From: an uncultured Amaricoccus sp.
GTDB taxonomy: Bacteria; Pseudomonadota; Alphaproteobacteria; Rhodobacterales; Rhodobacteraceae
NCBI RefSeq assembly: GCF_937891315.1
Contig: NZ_CALAGI010000081.1
Location: 1-8,478, forward strand
Direction: 5' to 3'
DNA length: 8,478 bases
In this document: piece after piece, positions 1-8,478 of the stretch
Layout of the letters: the number at the start of each line of letters is the position of its first letter
Numbering within the stretch: position 1 is the first letter of the stretch
Program-made: the position numbers and the translations under genes
The notes under the pieces: model-generated
Database searches by the model: none
What the model saw: the letters and a program-made list of their open reading frames with translations, nothing else
What the model was told of the DNA's origin: nothing

Positions 1-2
1 GG

Positions 3-206
3 CTCTATTGCGGATTGCGCTGCTCCGCGCTCGCCCGAGAAGCCGCGAAGCGGGCCGAGGCAACCAAGGCGCGGCCTCGCAACGACGACGGCACGCTGGC
101 GACCAAGCCGGAAAACAGTCGTGCCACAAGTTGTGGCACGACTGTTTCCGCCGCACCCAAGCCCGTCAAGCGCGCGGCCGTTCAGGTTTCTCGCTCGGAT
201 TCTTGA
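3..206 (+). CDS. Possible 3' end of an unidentified gene (partial)
   Basis: Frame 3 is open from the window edge to a TGA at 204-206 (67 codons). I do not recognise the product. The first 35 or so codons look moderately coding-like, with G/C-rich third positions and a hydrophilic basic and alanine-rich stretch (AREAAKRAEATKARPRNDDG), as seen in C-terminal tails. After that the frame runs straight through the large palindrome at 113-147, and codon quality falls off. That is odd for a real gene end: either the native tail has been overwritten by the palindrome or the frame is open by chance. Two other plus frames are also open here, so the call is weak. Seeing the upstream sequence would settle it. 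Confidence 0.2.
   Translation, partial: LYCGLRCSALAREAAKRAEATKARPRNDDGTLATKPENSRATSCGTTVSAAPKPVKRAAVQVSRSDS
113..147. terminator. 35-bp near-perfect palindrome, likely bidirectional terminator
   Basis: Arms of 17 bp (113-129 and 131-147) are perfectly complementary around a single central G at 130. As RNA this gives a 15-bp stem with a 5-nt AAGUU loop. The stem base is A/T: AAA on the left and TTT on the right. Read on the minus strand the stem is followed by TTTTCC, and on the plus strand by TTTCC, so it could stop transcription from both sides. On the minus strand it lies about 155 bp beyond the 3' end of tRNA-Phe and is the first strong hairpin with a U tract there. A protein-binding dyad or mobile-element end is the alternative. 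Confidence 0.55.
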
Positions 207-235
207 AATTGCGCCCGCGCACGTGGGGGCGCCTC

Positions 236-257
236 TGGTACCTAGGTGGTACCTAGG
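236..257. repeat. Tandem 11-bp direct repeat with embedded hairpin
   Basis: TGGTACCTAGG occurs twice in direct tandem (236-246 and 247-257) without mismatch. The second half can also form a 7-bp hairpin with a 3-nt loop (CCTAGGT at 241-247 and ACCTAGG at 251-257). It lies 46 bp past the 3' end of tRNA-Phe. CCTAGG is a rare hexamer in many GC-rich genomes, so two copies 11 bp apart stand out. The function is unknown. Confidence 0.6.
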
Positions 258-302
258 CCGATTCTCGACTGTCTTCGCTTTCGGCTATGTCTTTGATTTT
301 GT

Positions 303-377
<75 letters not shown>

Positions 378-485
378 GGGGACCGCGTTCCGGCGGTCTG
401 GGAGGTGTCACTAGGCCACCGGCGCGGTGGTGTCCAGAGGGGAATAGCACCTGTGCCGTCGCCCCGTGGCGCCGGCGCATTGCCG

Positions 486-514
486 TTGATCCCACGACGC
501 CGACGCGGCTATAT
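486..514 (+). promoter_or_regulatory. Possible sigma-70-type promoter for tRNA-Thr
   Basis: TTGATC (486-491) and CTATAT (509-514) are separated by 17 bp and sit in an otherwise GC-rich stretch. The -35 matches consensus at TTGA, and the -10 has only partial similarity to TATAAT. Transcription would begin near 521, at the foot of the hairpin at 522-552, leaving a leader of about 90 nt before the tRNA for 5' processing. This is a motif match only. Confidence 0.3.
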
Positions 515-521
515 GGCCGCG

Positions 522-552
522 CCCGGGTTTCGGGAGCGGACCGAAACCCGGG
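522..552 (+). other. Strong 12-bp hairpin in the tRNA-Thr leader
   Basis: CCCGGGTTTCGG (522-533) pairs perfectly with CCGAAACCCGGG (541-552) around a 7-nt loop. It starts where a transcript from the proposed promoter would start. No T tract follows on either strand (plus side TCCTGG), so an intrinsic terminator is unlikely. It could be a 5' structure on the tRNA precursor, a palindromic repeat or a protein-binding dyad. The strand assignment follows the neighbouring tRNA and is inferred. Confidence 0.6.
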
Positions 553-611
553 TCCTGGCGCATGGCCGGGGCAAGGAGCGACGCGGCGCCGACTCCCGGC
601 GGTGCCCAAGG

Positions 612-686
612 GCCGGATTAGCTCAGCGGTAGAGCAGCGGTTTTGTAAACCGAAGGTCGGGGGTTCAATCCCCTCATCCGGCACCA
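612..686 (+). tRNA. tRNA-Thr (anticodon TGT)
   Basis: A complete 75-nt cloverleaf with encoded CCA. The acceptor stem is GCCGGAT/ATCCGGC with discriminator A. The D arm is GCTC-AGCGGTA-GAGC. The anticodon arm is GCGGT-TTTGTAA-ACCGA with anticodon TGT at 644-646. The variable loop is AGGTC, and the T arm is GGGGG-TTCAATC-CCCTC with one G-U pair. The outermost anticodon-stem pair is a G-A mismatch, which I recall as tolerated in related tRNA-Thr genes. It reads ACA and, by wobble, other threonine codons. It lies 114 bp upstream of serS on the same strand, and no terminator is evident between them, so read-through is possible. Confidence 0.96.
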
Positions 687-723
687 TACCCCCGGCGAGC
701 CATGGCCGCGGTCCGGCGCGGGG

Positions 724-752
724 TTGAAATCTTCGCGGCTTCGCGTCTTAAG
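724..752 (+). promoter_or_regulatory. Possible serS promoter, overlapping a 12-bp palindrome
   Basis: TTGAAA (724-729) is followed after 17 bp by CTTAAG (747-752), a weak -10 match. The expected start would be near 760, giving a 5' leader of about 40 nt. The -10 lies within the perfect palindrome CGTCTTAAGACG (744-755), which could be an operator or coincidence. Read-through from tRNA-Thr is an alternative source of serS mRNA. Confidence 0.3.
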
Positions 753-788
753 ACGGCGGCGTTCCGGCTCGCGGGCGCCGTTTCCACC

Positions 789-792
789 GGAG
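789..792 (+). promoter_or_regulatory. Ribosome binding site of serS
   Basis: GGAG lies 8 nt upstream of the ATG at 801. This decides the start: the same frame is open back to an ATG at 702, but that one lacks a comparable Shine-Dalgarno and would add 33 residues not found in SerRS proteins. Confidence 0.75.
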
Positions 793-800
793 CAGTTCCC

Positions 801-2093
801 ATGCACGATATCCGCTTCGTTCGCGAAAATCCGGCAGCCTTCGATCTTGGTCTGACGCGCCGCGGGCTGGCGCCGCTCTCGGCCGAGATCCTCGCCATCG
901 ACGAGACGCGGCGGGCGCGGATCGCGGCCGCCGAGGCGGCGCTCGCCGAGCGCAACGCCGCGAGCCGCGAAGTCGGCGCCGCCAAGGCGCGGGGCGACGA
1001 GGAAGGGTTCGCCCGGCTGCGCGCGCTCGTCACCGAGAAGAAGGACGAGATCGCGCGCCTGGAATCGGACGCGGCGGCGGCGGATGCCACGCTGCGCGAC
1101 ATGCTGATGGGTCTGCCGAACACGCCGATGGCGGATGTGCCGGAGGGCGCGGACGAAACCGGCAATGTCGAGCTGCGCCGGGTGGGAACCCCGCGGGTCT
1201 TCGACTTCCGGCCGCGGGAGCATTTCGAGCTGCCGGCGGTGAAGCCCGGGATGGATTTCGAGGCGGCGGCGCGGCTCGCGGGCAGCCGCTTCGTGGTCTT
1301 GTCCGGTGCGATGGCCCGGCTGCAGCGTGCGCTGGCGCAGTTCATGCTCGACACCCATGTCGAGAGAAACGGGCTGACCGAGACCTGGACCCCGGTGCTG
1401 GTCAAGCAGGAGGCGATGCTCGGCACCGGGCAATTGCCGAAATTCGCCGAGGACAGCTACGAGACCACCAATGGCTGGTGGCTGATCCCGACCGCCGAGG
1501 TGACGCTGACCAATCTCGTGGCCGGTGCCATCCTGTCGGACGGCGACCTGCCCCGGCGCTACGTGGCGCATACCCAGTGCTTCCGGTCCGAGGCGGGCTC
1601 GACCGGCAAGGACACGGCCGGCATGCTGCGCCAGCACCAGTTCGAGAAGGTGGAGATGGTGTCGATTACCCGGCCGGAGGAGGGCCGGGCCGAACTCGAC
1701 CGGATGACCGGCTGCGCGGAGGGTATCCTCGAGGCGCTGGGCCTGCCGTATCGGACCATCGTGCTCTGCGCGGGCGACATGGGCTTCGGCGCGCGCCGGA
1801 CGCATGACATCGAGGTCTGGCTGCCCGGGCAGGACACCTATCGCGAGATCAGCTCGGTCTCGCTCTGCGGCGATTTCCAGGCGCGGCGGATGAACGCCCG
1901 CTTCCGCCCGGGCGAGGGCGAGAAGCCGGAATTCGTCCATACGCTGAACGGCTCGGGCCTCGCGGTCGGGCGTTGCCTGATCGCCGTGCTGGAGAACGGG
2001 CAGGAGGCGGACGGGTCGGTGACCCTGCCGCGAGCGCTGCGGCCCTATCTCGGCGGGCGCGAGCGGGTGGATGCCGCCGGCGCGCTCGTCTGA
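801..2093 (+). CDS. serS: Seryl-tRNA synthetase (SerRS), class II
   Basis: This cytosolic enzyme activates serine with ATP and charges tRNA-Ser. It also makes the Ser-tRNA used for selenocysteine where that pathway exists. The 430-residue protein matches the usual bacterial length. Residues 1-110 form the N-terminal tRNA-binding domain, beginning MHDIRFVREN, with an Ala/Glu/Arg-rich antiparallel coiled coil at about 30-100. The class II catalytic core follows. TAEV at 231-234 is the serine-site TxE motif. Motif 2 runs from FRSEAG (261-266) to HQFEKVEM (279-286). Motif 3 is LNGSGLAVGR (392-401) followed by CLIAVLEN. The start is fixed by the ribosome binding site and by homologous N-termini. 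The gene lies downstream of tRNA-Thr and convergent to murD. In many alphaproteobacteria serS sits near tat or surE genes; neither is present here. The frame is intact with host-like codon use. Confidence 0.97.
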   Translation: MHDIRFVRENPAAFDLGLTRRGLAPLSAEILAIDETRRARIAAAEAALAERNAASREVGAAKARGDEEGFARLRALVTEKKDEIARLESDAAAADATLRDMLMGLPNTPMADVPEGADETGNVELRRVGTPRVFDFRPREHFELPAVKPGMDFEAAARLAGSRFVVLSGAMARLQRALAQFMLDTHVERNGLTETWTPVLVKQEAMLGTGQLPKFAEDSYETTNGWWLIPTAEVTLTNLVAGAILSDGDLPRRYVAHTQCFRSEAGSTGKDTAGMLRQHQFEKVEMVSITRPEEGRAELDRMTGCAEGILEALGLPYRTIVLCAGDMGFGARRTHDIEVWLPGQDTYREISSVSLCGDFQARRMNARFRPGEGEKPEFVHTLNGSGLAVGRCLIAVLENGQEADGSVTLPRALRPYLGGRERVDAAGALV

Positions 2094-2173
2094 GGTCGGG
2101 GCCAGAGCCGAGACCGATCCGGCAGAGCCGGCTTGGCCACTCCAGAGTCTTGATTTGACGCAATATCTCAGCC

Positions 2174-2210
2174 ACCAGACGATTTCGTCTGGTTGGATAG
2201 TGCTCCAACC
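2174..2210. repeat. Two overlapping hairpins sharing three bases
   Basis: Hairpin A pairs ACCAGACG (2174-2181) with CGTCTGGT (2186-2193) around an ATTT loop (8 bp). Hairpin B pairs GGTTGGA (2191-2197) with TCCAACC (2204-2210) around TAGTGC (7 bp). Both use GGT at 2191-2193, so as RNA the two full stems cannot form at once. They lie about 80 bp after the serS stop and may act as a 3' end or stabiliser. A dispersed palindromic repeat is the main alternative. No U tract follows. Confidence 0.55.
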
Positions 2211-2283
2211 CGGGTCAAGGCGGGGGCGGCGCGCGACCGCGGCGCCTCATACCAACGGCCCATCTCGTTGACTTTCCGACCAA

Positions 2284-2496
2284 GCGCGCCGAAGGCGCGC
2301 GCGGCGCAGGCCCGACAAAGCCGAGGCACCGCCTCGGCCGGGCCGGTCGCTGGAGGGCCGGAGGCCCGGAGGCGATAGGGCGTGGGGAAGCGCCGGACCT
2401 CACAGTACGGACGGGGGCGCCCCTGGGTGGCCGCGCTTCGCGGACACCCCCCGCGAGGGGCGTCCGCGGCCGGTCTCGCCGACGGTCGAGACCGGC
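2284..2496. repeat. Run of consecutive GC hairpins, candidate structured element
   Basis: In order: GCGCGCC/GGCGCGC with GAA loop (2284-2300); CCGAGGC/GCCTCGG with ACC loop (2321-2337); GGGCC/GGCCC with GGA loop (2355-2367); CCGCG/CGCGG with CTT loop (2431-2443); CGCGGAC/GTCCGCG (2439-2445, 2462-2468), continued after one mismatch by CCCC/GGGG; and a perfect 10-bp stem, GCCGGTCTCG/CGAGACCGGC, at 2469-2478 and 2487-2496. Three of the stems close on 3-nt loops. The fourth and fifth compete for 2439-2443. This could be a repetitive intergenic element or a structured non-coding RNA on either strand. High GC content makes short stems common by chance, but the 10-bp and 7-bp ones are harder to dismiss. 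Confidence 0.45.
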
Positions 2497-2604
2497 ACCT
2501 CCACGGTTGGACCTTGAGGACGGGCCGGGGCTGGTGTCCGGCGGTTGAGGAATTGGCAACCGCCCGGAGCTGTTGGTATGGGCCCCGGGTCAGCGACGGG
2601 GTGC

Positions 2605-4014
2605 TCAAGGGGTGGCGATGGCTTGCCTGACCAGGGTTTCGAAATGCGTTCCGCGGGTTTCGAAGCTGCTGTACTGGTCGAAGCTGGCGCAGGCGGGGGC
2701 GAGCAGGATGGTGTCGCCGGGGACGGCCTCGGCCAGCGCGGCGGCGACGGCCCGGTCCATCGCGCCGCTGATCTCGTGCGGTGTGTCGCCGAGGGTCGCG
2801 GCGAAATCCATGGCGGCCTCGCCGATCAGGTAGGCCTTGGCGACCCGGCCGAACAGCGGGCGGAGGGCGTCGATGCCGCCCTCCTTCGGGCGGCCGCCGG
2901 CGATCCAGCGGATGCGCTCGAAACTCGAAAGCGCCTTTTCGGCGGCGTCGACATTAGTCGCCTTGCTGTCGTTGACGACGCGGATGCCGTTCCAGGTGGC
3001 GATCAGCTGGCTGCGGTGCGCGAGGCCGGGGTAGGTCGCGAGCGCCGACTCGATCTGTTTCGGCCCGAGCCCGAGGCCGCGCGCCACCGCGTAGGCGCAG
3101 CAGGCGTTCTGGTGGTTGTGCGCGCCGGGCAGGGTGGCCATCGGCCGGAGGTCGATCGCCGCCACCTGCCGCCCGCGGCGCCATTCGGCGAGAAAGCCCT
3201 TGCGGGCGAAGACGCTCCATCCCGGGCCGCCGAGCTTGCGGCCCGAGGAGACGGTGATCACCGGGTCGCCGGTCCCCGCCTCCTCGCGCATCACGTTGGC
3301 GAGGAAGCGGCCTTCGTTCTCGTCGACGCCGATCACGCTCCGCTCCGGGCCGCCCTGGGTGAAGAGCCGGCGCTTGGCGGCGAAATAGCCGCCCATGCCG
3401 CCGTGCCGGTCGAGATGGTCCGGCGAGAGATTGGTGAAGACCGCGATGTCGGGCTGCAACGCGCGGGCGAGGTCGATCTGGTAGGAGGAGAGCTCCAGCA
3501 CCACCACCATGCCGTCTGTCGCGGGATCGAGGTCCAGCACACCGCGGCCGAAATTGCCGCCGACCTGCGTCGGCCGGCCGGCGGCGGTCATCACATGGGC
3601 GATGAGCGCCGTGGTGGTGGACTTGCCGTTGGAGCCGGTGACGCAGACCACCCGCGGGGGGCGCGCGAAGGCGTCCCAGTCGGGGGTGGCGAAGGAGCGG
3701 AAGAAGAGGCCGATGTCATTGTCGACCGCGACGCCGGCGTCCCAGGCGGCGGCGATCGCGGGATGCGGCGCGGGATAGAGATGCGGGATGCCGGGGCTGA
3801 CGATGAGCGCCGCGACGCCGTCCCAGGCGCCGGGCTTCGTCAGGTCGATGAGCCGTACCCCCTCGGCCCCGGCCTTCTCGCGCGCCGCCGCGCCGTCGTC
3901 CCAGGCGATGACCTCGGCGCCGCCCGCTTCCAGCGCGGCGACCGAGGGCAGGCCCGAGCGGCCGAGGCCCAGCACCGCGACCCTGTGGCCGGCGTATCCG
4001 CGTACCGGGATCAT
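2605..4014 (-). CDS. murD: UDP-N-acetylmuramoyl-L-alanine--D-glutamate ligase (MurD)
   Basis: This cytosolic Mur ligase uses ATP to add D-glutamate to UDP-MurNAc-L-alanine, the second amino-acid addition in the peptidoglycan stem peptide. It is 469 residues against about 440 in E. coli. The N-terminal UDP-binding domain has GLGRSG (16-21) and SPGIPHLYP (73-81). The central ATPase has the P-loop GSNGKST (127-133), ELSSYQ (174-179) and TNLSPDHLDRH (194-204). GAHNHQN (297-303) leads into the C-terminal domain with NDSKATN (348-354) and APACASFDQY (439-448). All expected catalytic motifs are present. GGGAG (plus 4023-4027) lies 8 nt before the ATG, supporting the MIPVRGYAG start. It follows rpoC on the same strand but behind a strong terminator, so separate transcription is likely. 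Its position outside a dcw cluster is unusual; no other mur or fts genes flank it here. Confidence 0.96.
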   Translation of the reverse strand: MIPVRGYAGHRVAVLGLGRSGLPSVAALEAGGAEVIAWDDGAAAREKAGAEGVRLIDLTKPGAWDGVAALIVSPGIPHLYPAPHPAIAAAWDAGVAVDNDIGLFFRSFATPDWDAFARPPRVVCVTGSNGKSTTTALIAHVMTAAGRPTQVGGNFGRGVLDLDPATDGMVVVLELSSYQIDLARALQPDIAVFTNLSPDHLDRHGGMGGYFAAKRRLFTQGGPERSVIGVDENEGRFLANVMREEAGTGDPVITVSSGRKLGGPGWSVFARKGFLAEWRRGRQVAAIDLRPMATLPGAHNHQNACCAYAVARGLGLGPKQIESALATYPGLAHRSQLIATWNGIRVVNDSKATNVDAAEKALSSFERIRWIAGGRPKEGGIDALRPLFGRVAKAYLIGEAAMDFAATLGDTPHEISGAMDRAVAAALAEAVPGDTILLAPACASFDQYSSFETRGTHFETLVRQAIATP

Positions 4015-4080
4015 CCGGGCGTCTCCCTATTCTCACGCGCCGGACCTGACAGGGCGGCGCCCGGCCCCCGCGGGGCCGCA

Positions 4081-4109
4081 AGGAAAAGGGGCGCCGACGG
4101 GCGCCCCTT
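4081..4109 (-). terminator. Rho-independent terminator of rpoC
   Basis: On the minus strand, AAGGGGCGCC and GGCGCCCCTT (plus 4100-4109 and 4086-4095) form a perfect 10-bp stem around CGTC. TTCCTT follows directly, so the transcript ends in a UUUUCCUU tract. It starts 26 bp after the rpoC stop and separates rpoC from murD. A second smaller GC stem, GGCCCC/GGGGCC at 4063-4077, lies just beyond it. Confidence 0.85.
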
Positions 4110-4135
4110 GGAGCTGTGCGCGACCGGCGCGCGGA

Positions 4136-8478
<4,343 letters not shown>

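Larger units (their letters stand above)
378..611. other. Divergent intergenic region between tRNA-Phe and tRNA-Thr
   Basis: This 234-bp gap must hold the promoters of both tRNA genes. It contains a possible plus-strand promoter (486-514), a strong hairpin (522-552), and a small 6-bp inverted repeat CCACCG/CGGTGG at 416-421 and 425-430. No credible protein gene is present: frames open across the tRNAs are chance frames in GC-rich DNA. No convincing -35/-10 pair for tRNA-Phe could be identified on the minus strand. Confidence 0.6.
2094..2604. other. Palindrome-rich convergent intergenic region (511 bp)
   Basis: The gap lies between the 3' ends of serS and murD, so terminators for both are expected. 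No credible gene is present; frames open on either strand give low-complexity Arg/Pro/Ala-rich translations. It contains at least eight inverted repeats. Besides those listed separately there are CCGGC/GCCGG at 2119-2131, GGCGC/GCGCC at 2228-2246, the 10-bp self-complementary GGGGCGCCCC at 2414-2423, and GGCGGTTG/CAACCGCC (2540-2547, 2557-2564; 8 bp, 9-nt loop). None is followed by a T run, so intrinsic terminators of the standard form are missing. The AT-richer stretch at about 2150-2205 stands out from its surroundings. Confidence 0.6.

Noticed and set aside
702..800. Upstream in-frame ATG that would extend SerRS by 33 residues
   Set aside because: No Shine-Dalgarno, the extension is not part of known SerRS N-termini, and it would overlap the likely promoter. 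The ATG at 801 has GGAG at 8 nt and gives the usual 430 residues.
618..1940. A 440-codon open frame on the minus strand opposite serS
   Set aside because: It overlaps tRNA-Thr and is antisense to a complete SerRS. The translation is Arg/His/Pro-rich with no recognisable domain.
2168..2608. 146-codon minus-strand open frame in the serS-murD gap
   Set aside because: It runs through all the hairpins, overlaps the murD stop, is Arg/Pro-rich and has no recognisable family. It is more likely a chance frame across a repeat-like region, though its recurrence in related genomes would be worth a search.
4063..4077. GGCCCC/GGGGCC hairpin as a second terminator before murD
   Set aside because: The stem is only 6 bp with a 3-nt loop and has no T tract. 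The adjacent 10-bp stem with its T-rich tail is sufficient to explain termination.

Overview
The window is GC-rich (strong G/C third-position bias) and reads as the chromosome of an alphaproteobacterium of Rhodobacterales type. This rests on the tRNA genes, SerRS, MurD and the last three quarters of RpoC, which I recognised by remembered family features and not by a search. The exception is the right-hand end (about 7,290-8,478). There the reading frame of rpoC continues without a break, but the protein becomes actinobacterial in type (Mycobacteriales/Corynebacteriales-like). The most economical explanation is a chimeric join in a highly conserved part of rpoC, either an assembly or PCR artefact or, much less likely, a real inter-phylum recombination. 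This is the most important observation in the window.

Layout. 1-302: a possible 3' tail of an unidentified plus-strand gene, a 35-bp near-perfect palindrome that could act as a bidirectional terminator, and an 11-bp tandem repeat. 303-377: tRNA-Phe(GAA), minus strand. 378-611: a divergent intergenic region with a possible promoter and a strong 12-bp hairpin. 612-686: tRNA-Thr(TGU), plus strand. 801-2093: serS (seryl-tRNA synthetase), plus strand. 2094-2604: a 511-bp gap between convergent genes, without a credible gene but packed with inverted repeats. 2605-4014: murD, minus strand. 4015-4135: a short gap with a textbook rho-independent terminator for rpoC. 4136-8478: rpoC (RNA polymerase beta'), minus strand, with its 5' end outside the window.

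The genes are core housekeeping functions: two tRNAs and an aminoacyl-tRNA synthetase for translation, a peptidoglycan precursor ligase, and the largest RNA polymerase subunit. serS and murD converge on the palindrome-rich gap. murD lies downstream of rpoC but behind a terminator and with its own ribosome binding site, away from the division/cell-wall (dcw) cluster where it is normally found. I see no defence system, CRISPR array, transposase or biosynthetic cluster.
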